A stretch of DNA of 64,000 nucleotides from Odobenus rosmarus divergens (Eukaryota; Chordata; Mammalia; Carnivora; Odobenidae). Shown piece by piece: positions 12,400 to 22,199 of this stretch. Within the stretch, counting starts at the first letter, position 1. Each line of letters starts with the position of its first letter. Below the pieces are notes generated by a model. The model saw nothing but the letters and a program-made list of their open reading frames with translations, did not search any database and was not told the origin of the DNA. The DNA lies in the NCBI RefSeq assembly GCF_000321225.1, contig NW_004450276.1:1668893-1732892 (forward strand), written 5' to 3'. The position numbers were made by a program, and so were the translations under genes.

Positions 12400-12615
12400 A
12401 TGGGGTTAGCAGTTGAATCAGAGAATCTTGGCTTTACCATTTATTACCGCCATGATTACATGCAAATTCTTAGTGTCCCTAAACCTCAGTGTCCTGATCT
12501 ATAGAGTAGTGAGTATACTTACCTCAAGATTGTTCTGGGGCTTAAACAAGGGCAGACATTGAAAGCTTGTGTCGGTATACACAAAGCATTCTGTATAGAA
12601 ATGGTCATGAATATT
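12400..12615 (+). repeat. MIR SINE remnant
   Basis: The motif order fits plus-strand MIR: ttggctttaccatttattac, gtccctaaacctcagtgtcc, tatagagtagtgagtatact, then tacctcaagattgttctggg. Confidence 0.6.
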
Positions 12616-12936
12616 AGCTTATACTTTGCCCTTCTCAAAGAGACACTTACATCTTATATCTGATTTTATTCCAACAAAAGACCTGGAAGAGACTTATGAG
12701 GTTCCTGGCGGAATATTATTTCTGCTTTACAAATGAGAAAACATGAAGTCAAAGAAAAGGCATCAGAAATGACCGGAAGAACCTGGTCTCCCGGCTTCCT
12801 GTTCAGCCTGCCCCTTTTATCCCCCGTCACACAATACCCCTTAGACTATTCTAGCTTCCTTTTGAACAAATAAGGAATCTTAGTGCAGACTGAGGACTTG
12901 TACAAATTTGCTCCTCTTAGAGCTTCAGATTTCAGG

Positions 12937-12968
12937 TTTTCCTTTTTTTTCTTCTTCTTCTTCTTCCT
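12937..12968. repeat. T-rich and (TTC)n microsatellite
   Basis: A run of T followed by about five ttc units. It yields a poly-Phe/Leu open frame at 12883-13077 that is not a gene. Confidence 0.85.
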
Positions 12969-12969
12969 A

Positions 12970-14490
12970 TTATTGCAACAGATCGATTTACACAGAAGCT
13001 ATTTCTCTCACGCTAAGCCTTCTTTTTGGAGTATTAAGGTTATGAATGTCCTGTCAGTCAATGACCTGTTAGAATGACGACCAGCAAGTGTTTTTAATCA
13101 TTTTTATGTGCACCATAGTCTCTCCTCTGTCATTCTTCCATTACTTTGGATTTGTGAGGGAAAGTTTCCTTATAAGCTATTTCTCACAAAATCAGGGAAG
13201 CTTCCACTAGAAATTGCCTCAATTGGATGACATACCTCAAATAAAAAATCACAGTATCTTGCACTGTGAGCTCATCTTCTTTTGACAGTTCAGGAGAAGT
13301 AGGATCATTCTTAGACTAGTTTTTACTCAAATTGCAGATAATCGGGAAAAACTGAAAAGCTACCATGAGGGCATGTTCTGGGGAGTGGAGGAAAGGAGAA
13401 AGATGGGCACTAAGGGACATAGTACAACAGTGTTTTCAACTTTTCAACGCTTATGGAGCTGACCTCTCTACTATTTAAACATGATTAAATGGAAGTTCCA
13501 GTTGGATGTGTGGGTATGACTCCAACTTAGTTCTCTTCCAGGCAAAGCTCTTAGTTGATCCAGGAAGAGGTTCAAGACATTTTCTTCCTGAAAGCAGCTC
13601 GGAGGGAATGTTCAACTGATTGATTTCCATGACTCTATTGAGAAAATGTTTTTCTCCCGTCCACCTGAAATTTGCTTGGATATTAAATTTGCATACAGCT
13701 AAAGATGTCTCCTAAATATCAGGTGCCCATTTTGAGTGTGTTGACAATATGACAAGTTAATTTTACCGACATTGTTGCTCCTGTTTCTATCTTTCAAATT
13801 TCTCCTCACCTTTGTAGAACTGTCCTGGTTCTCCCCACCCCAATCACATGGAAACTGGCCTAGGCTCATGCCTCCACCCAGCCTGTAGCTCTCTCTACCT
13901 CCCTTGAGTTGTGGTTCTTTGCATTCTGGTCACAGCTCTTTCTAGACTATATGCTTCCCGAATTAAGCCTTTGTTATCTTCACTTCCCTGTAGTACATAC
14001 TGTGGCTCCCTGCACCTAGTAGGTAGGAATCTAGGAGATGCATGTAGAACCGAATTCTCCTACCTCAAGCCAAAAGTACTTTATGTGCCAGAAAGCTGAT
14101 GCTTAAGGGGAAAAATGCATTCCTTTGAAGCCTTTGGAAAAAAAGATATTAACAATGATACAGTATATTTCAAATTATGGATCTTAGACTCCTAAGCTTT
14201 TAATACAACCCATAAATTTAGGCATCAAATTGTTCTTGCTACAAAAGGAGAGCACGAATGAAGGTTTTGGTTGTATGCTGATGATTAGGGTTGCTTTCAT
14301 GAGGGGAGAAATCTGTCTATCAAGAAACTCAGAGTGCTGTGTGCTACATAATCATTACCACTCAGTACAGGGCTGTCAAAGGTCTTATTTTAAGAGTGTT
14401 TCCCTGAAAATTATCCCTGGCCATTTGCCTTGAGTAGCTGTATTTCAAAAATAAAACCTTTACTGAAAAAAGTAAAGACAAAAGGGAGAA
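12970..14490. other. Unassigned, with a weak L2-like stretch
   Basis: No gene or RNA recognised. Around 13800-14035 a C/T-rich tract with tagactatatgcttcccgaa and ctccctgcacctagtaggta is reminiscent of the L2 3' end on plus, too weakly to annotate separately. The 62- and 67-codon frames here have no recognisable features. Confidence 0.35.
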
Positions 14491-14493
14491 GAA

Positions 14494-14610
14494 ATGGATC
14501 CTGATGAAAGATATCTCACTGGCAAAGATTCACAGGATAGGCACAGTGACACAGCTGGGTTTTGTAGGAATCCTGTCTTTCCACGGACGTTGGAACGATT
14601 TCTACTATAA
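14494..14610 (+). other. Small open frame, 38 codons, doubtful
   Basis: The ATG at 14494 lies in a favourable context (gaaATGG). It opens a polar frame starting MDPDERYLTGKDSQDRHSDT, stopping at 14610. An overlapping longer frame in another phase (14504-14770, 88 codons) is equally unsupported. I know no homologue of either. It is listed only because it lies 260 bp before a splice-acceptor-like tract and a second small frame; most likely chance. Confidence 0.1.
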
Positions 14611-14827
14611 AGTCAAATTTGCAGATAGCATACCATCATCAGGAGAGTTCTATGCTACAAGTCAACCGAGAAACCAGAATGCCATTAATTTCTTAGACAT
14701 AATTAAATATGCACATGATAAAAGAGTTACAAACTCATACGAAACACCTACTACAATGCTTAAAAGCTGATGATTCACAGAATATGCATCTAATCTTTCT
14801 GTGAGGTATGCGATGAGAATGACACCA

Positions 14828-14851
14828 CTCCTTGTCTCTCTTGACCTCTCA
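14828..14851 (+). other. Strong splice-acceptor-like tract
   Basis: An almost uninterrupted pyrimidine run (ctccttgtctctcttgacct) ends in ctcAG followed by G. This is a good match to a mammalian 3' splice site. It lies 23 bp before the ATG of the 55-codon frame at 14875. No transcript evidence is available. Confidence 0.25.
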
Positions 14852-14874
14852 GGGTACCCTGAAAAGCACCAGCC

Positions 14875-15042
14875 ATGACAGGCAGATCCACTCTCTATTT
14901 CCTTACTCTGTACTTCATTTGCCTCATCATCCTTCTGCTGTTTGAATCACAGTGCTGCCTCGCTATTCTCATTGGAGAATTTCTCATCAAAATCTACACA
15001 AGTGTGCTCCTTCTAGGACTAAAACCAGAATCAAACGACTAA
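14875..15042 (+). CDS. Possible 55-aa hydrophobic microprotein
   Basis: The frame starts at ATG 14875 (gccATGa: G at -3, no G at +4) and stops at TAA 15042. Residues 1-5 are polar with one Arg. Residues about 6-23 form a strongly hydrophobic stretch (LYFLTLYFICLIILLLFE) long enough for one membrane segment. A second hydrophobic region (CCLAILIGEFLIKIYTSVLL) and a polar tail KPESND follow. A splice-acceptor-like tract ends 23 bp upstream, the layout of a single coding exon after a 5' UTR intron. I recognise no family, and hydrophobic frames of this length arise by chance in T-rich DNA. The function is unknown and its reality is unproven. Confidence 0.2.
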   Translation: MTGRSTLYFLTLYFICLIILLLFESQCCLAILIGEFLIKIYTSVLLLGLKPESND

Positions 15043-15499
15043 TTTCATTTGACTTCTAGGTGATAACTACCTTCAAATCCATGTGACCAGCAGTTGCGCT
15101 GTTTCTCCTTAGGAAATGACATGGGTGACATAGATCATGTCCCAGGGATGATATGAATTTTGGAGCATTTTGAGTGTCCTTTTTGTTTTGGCTTCTCGGA
15201 TGCTCAGAGTCAGATCTGTAACCCCATTTAGTCAACTCAGAGGGCCTTGTTCTTTGCATTGCTCCATAATATTTTCCAGCTTGTCTTATCTTGATAGTAT
15301 GTCTGTATTTTCTCTGGCCTTGATTTTTTTTTAACTCTCACATTTTATATTGCTTTTAAACCATATCAAAATCTTTATATGGTAAACAAGCATACAGACA
15401 CATAAATAATTACTTCAGTTACAGAATGCAGTTCAGAGAGTCAGAGTCTCTTTTTGGTGTGGGGAGGGGATGACAAAGACAAAAGATTAATGTCTCTTT
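15043..15499. other. Unassigned non-coding sequence
   Basis: No repeat or RNA gene recognised. There is no AATAAA shortly after the small frame that ends at 15042; the first clear one I see is at about 15568, inside the duplicated target site of the tRNA fragment. Confidence 0.4.
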
Positions 15500-15568
15500 A
15501 GAAAATTGCATCTGAAGGACCTCGTGGTGCAATGGTAGCATGTCTGACTCCAGAAAATTACATCTGAA
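15500..15568 (+). mobile_element. Retro-inserted 5' half of tRNA-Trp with 17-bp TSD
   Basis: Bases 15518-15552 read as the 5' half of tRNA-Trp(CCA): acceptor strand gacctcg, D arm tggtgcaatggtagca, anticodon stem tctga and loop ending in anticodon CCA at 15550-15552. Nothing of the 3' half follows. The fragment sits between agaaaattgcatctgaa (15500-15516) and agaaaattacatctgaa (15552-15568), a 17-bp duplication with one mismatch. The upstream junction TT/AGAA fits L1 endonuclease. The RNA end ccAGA could pair with the target AGA, so the last bases are shared with the TSD. One extra G (15517) precedes tRNA base 1. There is no poly-A tail. It is not a functional tRNA gene. Confidence 0.85.
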
Positions 15569-15874
15569 ATAAAATAGCATCATGCCTAATAATTATCCTC
15601 TAATTGTTTGCCTCTGTTCTAACAACATTCTAATCCATCTATCATCTTGAAATTAATTATCTCTCTTAAGCATAGATTAGATCATGTTACTTTCCTGCTC
15701 AGATACCCTAGATGGCACTATCTACAGAATAAAGTTCAAGTTCTTCACAAGATACTACCATTTTACCCGTCTAGACTTTTCTCCCTGTCCACCTCCAATG
15801 TACCTTGCCCTCAAGCGAATTTGTACAATGTATTTCTTTATGAGAATTTTATTTTACTAAAAAACTGGCTTTGG

Positions 15875-16806
15875 ACTCTGGAAAACAGTATGGAGTTTCC
15901 TCAAACAGTTGAAAATAGAGCTACCATACGATCCAGCAATTGCACTACTGGGTATTTACCACAAAGATACAAATGTAGGNNNNNNNNNNNNNNNNNNNNN
16001 NNNNNNNNNNNNNNNNNNNNNNNNNNNNNNNNNNNNNNNNNNNNNNNNNNNNNNNNNNNNNNNNNNNNNNNNNNNNNNNNNNNNNNNNNNNNNNNNNNNN
16101 NNNNNNNNNNNNNNNNNNNNNNNNNNNNNNNNNNNNNNNNNNNNNNNNNNNNNNNNNNNNNNNNNNNNNNNNNNNNNNNNNNNNNNNNNNNNNNNNNNNN
16201 NNNNNNNNNNNNNNNNNNNNNNNNNNNNNNNNNNNNNNNNNNNNNNNNNNNNNNNNNNNNNNNNNNNNNNNNNNNNNNNNNNNNNNNNNNNNNNNNNNNN
16301 NNNNNNNNNNNNNNNNNNNNNNNNNNNNNNNNNNNNNNNNNNNNNNNNNNNNNNNNNNNNNNNNNNNNNNNNNNNNNNNNNNNNNNNNNNNNNNNNNNNN
16401 NNNNNNNNNNNNNNNNNNNNNNNNNNNNNNNNNNNNNNNNNNNNNNNNNNNNNNNNNNNNNNNNNNNNNNNNNNNNNNNNNNNNNNNNNNNNNNNNNNNN
16501 NNNNNNNNNNNNNNNNNNNNNNNNNNNNNNNNNNNNNNNNNNNNNNNNNNNNNNNNNNNNNNNNNNNNNNNNNNNNNNNNNNNNNNNNNNNNNNNNNNNN
16601 NNNNNNNNNNNNNNNNNNNNNNNNNNNNNNNNNNNNNNNNNNNNNNNNNNNNNNNNNNNNNNNNNNNNNNNNNNNNNNNNNNNNNNNNNNNNNNNNNNNN
16701 NNNNNNNNNNNNNNNNNNNNNNNNNNNNNNNNNNNNNNNNNNNNNNNNNNNNNNNNNNNNNNNNNNNNNNNNNNNNNNNNNNNNNNNNNNNNNNNNNNNA
16801 AAAAAA
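15875..16806 (+). mobile_element. L1 insertion, mostly hidden in a gap
   Basis: Visible sequence 15875-15979 matches the C-terminal part of L1 ORF2 in the reading order of the copy at 42928: ctctggaaaacagtatggag, then gcaattgcactactgggtat. After the gap only an A-tail remains (16800 on). The TSD aaaaaactggctttgg at 15859-15874 is repeated ending at 16822. Comparison with the copy at 48517-49274 suggests that the gap holds the rest of ORF2 and the 3' UTR. Confidence 0.9.
15980..16799. other. Assembly gap, 820 N
   Basis: An uninterrupted run of N. Apparent long open frames across it are artefacts. The size is not a round placeholder, so it may be an estimated length. Confidence 1.
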
Positions 16807-16959
16807 AAAAAACTGGCTTTGGTATTTTCTTATTAACATCAAAATTTCTAGTTTCACCACCTCTTCCCAAGTTCAGCTCAAGAACTGTATCTTTTAACTC
16901 AAAATTATCTCCTGTGATTAATGTTTGCCCTCTAGCATATTTGGAAGCAGTACACCTTC

Positions 16960-17055
16960 ATGACAGAGAGGTTTGGCTTTGGAGTCAACTGACTTTGGGT
17001 TCAGCCACTTAACCTTACCTGTAAAATAAGATAATAATGTTCACTGGTGTTTTAA
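16960..17055 (+). repeat. MIR SINE fragment
   Basis: Short remnant: gaggtttggctttggagtca, then gttcagccacttaaccttac and ctgtaaaataagataataat, the central MIR motifs in order. Confidence 0.45.
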
Positions 17056-17630
17056 AATACATTCCCCAATTTTTTGACAACTCTCCAATGAAGAGGCAGA
17101 GTCTTCATATTCTCCTGTTAAAACCAGATGCATTTACTACTTGTTTGTAATTGATAGAGTACAGGAGAAATGATACTGGGTAATTTCCAAGACCAAGGCA
17201 ATAAAAGTTGTGCACTTTCTGCCTTATTCATGAAGATATTCACTGTTAGAGCTTCGAGCCATCATTTAAGAAATCCAGCTACCCTGAGCCACCATGCTGT
17301 GGGGGAAGCCCAGGCCACATGAAGAGGCCATATGTTAGGTGTTGCAGTAGGGAGCCCCAGCTAAGGTCCCAGCCAACGGCCAGCTCCAATCACTTGACAT
17401 GCGGGTGAAGACCCCTCCAGATGACTCCAGCCCTCAACTGTCAAATCACTGCCTGCCCATTGAGTCTTCCCAGTTGAGGACCCAGCCATCATGGAGCAGA
17501 GGCAAGCCATTTCAGTTGACTCTATCCAACTTCCTGAGCCATAGGATACATGAGCATGATAAAAATGGTTATTTTAAGCTGCTCATTTTGGAAGCAATTT
17601 ACAACACAGCAATAACAATAAGGACAGGTA
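17056..17630 (+). mobile_element. MaLR (MLT1-like) 5' LTR
   Basis: The sequence carries MLT1-type landmarks: a ggaagcccaggccacatgaa/gaggcc block, cagctccaatcacttgacat, tccagatgactccagccctc, and a polyadenylation-side segment with gagcatgataaaaatggtta and cacagcaataacaataagg. A related LTR lies in the same orientation at 18858-19365, with a MaLR-like internal region between them. Ends are approximate. Confidence 0.65.
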
Positions 17631-18857
17631 TTTGATACCTGTTGGTAAGGATTTGAAGAAAAGCAAGGAAAATGTTATAAGAAGCTAGAAGAAAGTGAAT
17701 CTTATTACCTAGTGGTGCAAAGTTTGGCCAAAATATCATATGTTGTAATGTGAAGAATTGGAAATATACCTAAGGAATTTGATGATCTAGCTAAGCAGAT
17801 TTCCCTGCAGAATATTTAAAAAGATATCTGGCTGCTTCTTGCTACCTATGAAAAAATGCATGTAAGATGAGCTAAAAGGCAAACTGTTTAGTGTTCAAGC
17901 AAAATTTTGAGGAAACACACAGAAGCCAGACTTTGCTGAGCTCAAAAGTAAAACTGTTTCCCATTCCTGGCATCTTCAAATGGCAAACAATTTCCAAATT
18001 AAGAAGTATTTCTAGGGCAAAGATAACATCTAACGGGGAAGCTGTAAGATCATTTGCTGAGGCCCTAGGAAGATCTCAAAGATTCTAATAGAAATTTTCA
18101 GATATACAAAAAGACCTCTAATGATATCAAAGGCATATCTCATAGACCCTCCCTTTTAAAAGGCTTCCAGTAATTTCCAAGGGCCTCGTCACTCAGCAAC
18201 TTCTTAGGGACCTCAGGATAAAGAAGACAGCTTAAAGATATCTGTGCTTGTGGATTTTGTATGATGGAGTGGATCTTAATAAGAGCCAGAAAAAACCCAC
18301 AAAGTTTTAAGAAACTTGTACTGATGGAAACATGTTTGTTTGTACTAAGAGGGACAGAGATAGTACATGAAGGGAGGCCTTCCCCCATACTAGTATGGGC
18401 AAGAAGCAGGATGAGAAGTTTACTCAATGGCAAACATGGACCAATTCCTATGGAAAAGAAAAGATGATTCAAAGGGTTGAACCAAGAGATCAGATGGTAG
18501 AGTCCAAAACCAGAGACAAACTCCTAAGAAATAGAACTGAACTCTAATCAAGGATCTGGCAGCCATGTCTGACTGGATTTCAGAATTGCTATGGACCACT
18601 GACTGTCATGTGCCTCCCATTTTCTACCCTTGAAACAGGATATATAAACAGTTATCCCAACCCATCTCTGAGTGGTGCTAAGTTAGGTGTGTGTAAGGTA
18701 AATACTTTGTTTCTTGGATCCTCAGGTTCTTGGATGAAGAGGAACCATAACTTGAAGAGCCATACCTGAGAAATTGTCCCCAAGAAGTCTCACCCACACA
18801 CAGACATGTCACTTTTAGGGGATCTTGGGAGGAAGCAAATGTGTTTTACATGAGGAC
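17631..18857 (+). mobile_element. MaLR internal region, decayed
   Basis: Lying between two same-strand LTRs, this 1.2-kb segment has patches I associate with MaLR internal sequence: acctagtggtgcaaagtttg, gaatttgatgatctagctaa, cacaaagttttaagaaactt, gaactgaactctaatcaagg and ttcagaattgctatggacca. MaLR elements are non-autonomous relatives of ERV-L. Frames are short and broken, so no protein can be made. Confidence 0.55.
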
Positions 18858-19365
18858 AGATTGTGGCTCTTTTAAAATATGTCTGCAAATTCTCTGACAA
18901 CCTTTCTTCAAGAGGTGGGGATCTATGTACCCTCTCTGTGAATTCAGGGCCGACTTGAAATTCTGTTGTAACCAATTGAGTGCATTGGAAATAATGTTAA
19001 GTGACATCCAAGGCTATTCATTAAAGCTGATGCAGTTTTCCTCCCTGTTAGCTGGAACAATCACTTTGGGAGGTCCTGAGGACATTATGCTATGAGGAAG
19101 CCCTGGCCACATGGAGAGGCCAAGTGTAGGTGCCCCTGTCAGCAGCCCCAGTCAATAGCTAATATCATCCACACCAGGTATGTAAGTACATTTCTAGGTG
19201 GTTCTAGATGGTTCTGCTCTCAAATTGTCACTGATGAGACCTGAAACTTCATGAATCTGTGCTCTAAATTTTTGACCCAGCATCTGTGAGCATAATAAAA
19301 TAGTCATTGTAAGCTGCCAAGTCTTGGGGTTATTTGTTGTACAGCAATAATAACTCGTTCAATTC
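18858..19365 (+). mobile_element. MaLR (MLT1-like) 3' LTR
   Basis: It matches the upstream LTR in landmark order: tctgcaaattctctgacaac, gggaggtcctgaggacatta, gaagccctggccacatggag, and an end with gagcataataaaatagtcat, aagctgccaagtcttggggt and a cagcaataataactc terminus. The two LTRs are well diverged from each other, indicating great age. Confidence 0.65.
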
Positions 19366-19455
19366 CCTCAAAGAATTATGAGGATTAAATGAGACTTTTA
19401 CATAAAGTAACAAGCTTGGTGTTCAGCAAAATAAACACTCAGTGAACGGGACTTA
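19366..19455 (+). repeat. MIR-like tail fragment
   Basis: gaattatgaggattaaatga, then taaagtaacaagcttggtgt and agcaaaataaacactcagtg follow the order of the MIR 3' part. Short and uncertain. Confidence 0.35.
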
Positions 19456-21590
19456 TCAAGGGCTAACTCTTCTGCTTATTTGGTTCTGCTCAAAATAGTT
19501 AGTATGGGGTATACAAGAGGTGCCTGATGTATCATTGTTGACTTGAAGTTGTTACAGACTCGAGGACAGAAAAGACGAGATTGTAGTGAAAACACAACCT
19601 CATTTTCCTGACCTAAGAGGAATTTTTTTTTCTGATGTTACTAAAAGAAACTGGATTCTTCCAGTAGCAGTCTATCAAATTCTAAACTTTATCTTGGTGA
19701 GAAATCAGATTGTGCAATTCATTTAATCTTGCCTTCTCACCTAAGTCTAAGGTGACAAAATTGTAAGTACTTGGATTCAGTGAGCAATAGTTAATTCGGG
19801 AAATGAGGGATCCTGGCTAGCAAATGTGGGACATGGCTAATGCAGCAGCCCATATCAGCCCCAATCTTCCCTGCAGCTGTGAAGTAGGGTTTCCTCCCCC
19901 TCATCTACCTTCCCATACCCTTAAACCCTCTCTACATGCCAGGCCTGTCTCTGTCACCCTCTGTCCACTATAACTTACTAGGTCTCATCATGGACAGTCA
20001 AACACTGGAAGGAATTTTTGTACCTAAAGCATTCAAAAACGTTTTTTCCTTGGGGACAAAACCCCACCTTAAGGGGTGGGGTTCCCCGACCCATTTGGGG
20101 ATATTTGCATCACAAGTAAAAAGTATTTTCAGAAAATCACCCTGGATTAAAACAGTCCCTAATTTCTCACCTACTTTGTCACAGTTGGTAGAAGAGACGA
20201 TACAAAGTGGTGAGGCTTGCCTCGTTCCTAACCTGTGGAGCCTTAATATGCTACAGATGAAGGCAAGCAACCACTGCAGCCACCTCACTTAGAAAGCATC
20301 TGTAGAGCTCTAGCTCAGCTCACAACCTTCTGGTGTCTGTGTTCCACATCTGACAAATGGTCTTTGCCTCATCTCCCAGTTGGAGAACCTGCTAGAATCT
20401 TTGCTCTTCTTAGACTAAGGTTCTGCTTTGCTGTTATTAATCAATTGCTTAGGAAATTCTAATTTTCTTCTTAAGCCCCCTGAGTAGTGGCTGGAAGCCT
20501 TGCTGGCAATAATAGTCTTCTCTAACACTAAGTGTTCACAATTAGGACTCCAAAAATGATCTGTGCCCGTTTTCTCCCTCATCAAGCCGGGCTAGCCTTT
20601 TGGAGCACTGTAACACCTTTGCCAGACTCCCTCACCTCACCCCACACCTCCTGGAACTAATAGCTGGCCTCCTGGTTGGCTGATATGCCCTCTGAATAGT
20701 GTATTCCGCCTCTCCACAGAATTTTCCAGGATCTGCCCCATCCAGTGAATGAGACTAGGTTTATTCTTGTTAAGCCAGTCATGTGGAATAACGTGATAGT
20801 AATGTGAAGATGAAGACCTTCTTAGGCTTTTAGATGGCTCAATTTTACAATTATAATATGACAGATTAAATATGCAAATACTTTTGCTTCTCGAACTGCT
20901 CATTAGAGAAGCAGAAAAGAGGTTTCAAAATATCTGTAAAATGAGGTGAAAGGACATAGCTTTCAGTCATTTGAGTAATTATTTCCCTGCTGAAAAAAGG
21001 GCAAACAGTAAATAATTTCATCTTATTGAATACTACAGATGCAGAAGATGTCTCTTTTTAATTAATTTTTAAAACACCATCCAAAAATTCTCTTGGTTCT
21101 AGGACAAATCTTTTACTAGAACCAAAAAATAACAAAAAAGGAGGATAAGACAAGGAAGAAATACTGTTCACCTAAAAACTGGTCTCATGCTTTTTTTTTT
21201 TTTTAACTCAAGGAGCACTCTCCGAGGAAAGGGGGTGGGAAGAACAGTAAACTGCTAAGGTCCACAGTCTTTTCCATCATGAGGAACTCTGGGAGAAAAT
21301 GACACAGAAATGCTTGACAGGTCTCCCCAAGGCAAGGCCAACAAGCTGCTTCAAGTGGCAGCTCCAAAAGTACAACTCTAAGTTTCTCAGATTTCTCACC
21401 CATTAAAATTCTAGGAAAAGGAGGCTAATTCTGCAAGTAGCCAACCCTAACTTCTTGTTATATATGCCTCTTATAAAATGACAAGCAGAGGATTATATGA
21501 CAAGAGTACTCGAACAGCCAAGGCAATTTTTCTAGGTAATCTTCTGGTAAGTAGATATCTTGAGATGTTTGCAACTTTTTGTTTTTAAGT
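19456..21590. other. Unassigned non-coding sequence with one hairpin
   Basis: No repeat family, RNA gene or exon recognised. Frames of up to 118 codons (19936-20292 plus) lack identifiable domains. It contains the inverted repeat at 20052-20087 and an octamer motif ATTTGCAT at 20103-20110. Confidence 0.4.
20052..20087. repeat. Inverted repeat (hairpin)
   Basis: AACCCCACC (20060-20068) pairs perfectly with GGTGGGGTT (20075-20083) around the 6-nt loop ttaagg. GGGG at 20052-20055 can extend the stem with CCCC at 20084-20087 across a small bulge. Confidence 0.8.
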
Positions 21591-21594
21591 AATT

Positions 21595-21795
21595 AATTAG
21601 ATACAGGCTTCCAGTGATGGAATGAATAAGTCCTGGGGACAAAAGGTACAGTATAGGGAATATGGTGTTGCAGAAGGGTTGCTTGGTGACAGACAGTAGC
21701 GACACTGTAGTGAGCACAGCAGAGTATATAGATTTGTGGAATGGCTCTGTTGTACGCCTGAAACCAATGTAACATTGCATGTCCACTATACTTCT
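21595..21795 (+). mobile_element. Old L1 3' end
   Basis: Typical tail order: aaaggtacagtatagggaat, cttggtgacagacagtagcg, ggctctgttgtacgcctgaa, accaatgtaacattgcatgt, then cactatacttctaataaaaa. Confidence 0.75.
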
Positions 21796-21828
21796 AATAA
21801 AAAAAATTAACTGAACCTCTAAGCACAA

Positions 21829-21943
21829 GGGGCGCCTGGCTTTCTCTGTCAGTAGGGCATGTGACTCTTGATCTCAGGGTCATGAGTTCCGGCCCCAAAT
21901 TGGGCATAGAGCCTACTTAAAATAAAAATTAAAAAAAAAAAAA
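21829..21943 (+). mobile_element. Short, older CAN-SINE
   Basis: It starts ggggcgcctggctttctctg and ends at gagcctacttaaaataaaaa with no CT-rich segment, like the copy at 9469. A partly decayed TSD is visible: ctctaagcaca before and cttttaagcaca after. Confidence 0.85.
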
Positions 21944-22199
21944 CTTTTAAGCACAGACAGAACTACTGAAGTAGTTAGCAAGGAGACTACCAACACTATT
22001 ACGTAAGAGATATCTCAGCTGTTGTACCCAGTGGCCCCACTCTGCCCAGTGGAATATGTGCAAAAGAGGCATATTATATAGAATGGTAGATTGAAGACCC
22101 AAGGAAAATGAGAAGAAAATCTCTGGCAAGGTAAGCTAAATCACTGGGAGAGGAGGAGTAATAAGATGAAAAAACCCAGTGAAAGCAATTATGTGCTAA

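Larger units (their letters stand above)
15640..16950 (+). repeat. L2-like LINE remnant, split by L1 and assembly gap
   Basis: The left part has tagatcatgttactttcctg, ctcagataccctagatggca, and cagaataaagttcaagttct, matching the L2 segment seen in other copies in this window. The right flank after 16822 may continue it. The L1 at 15875-16806 separates the parts. Confidence 0.4.

Noticed and set aside
15517..15555. Functional tRNA gene
   Set aside because: Only the 5' half is present; there is no T arm or 3' acceptor strand, and TSDs show it to be an insertion.
15647..17012. Very long open frames on both strands (300-416 codons)
   Set aside because: They exist only because 820 Ns are translated as unknown residues; the readable ends are L1 and flanking sequence.
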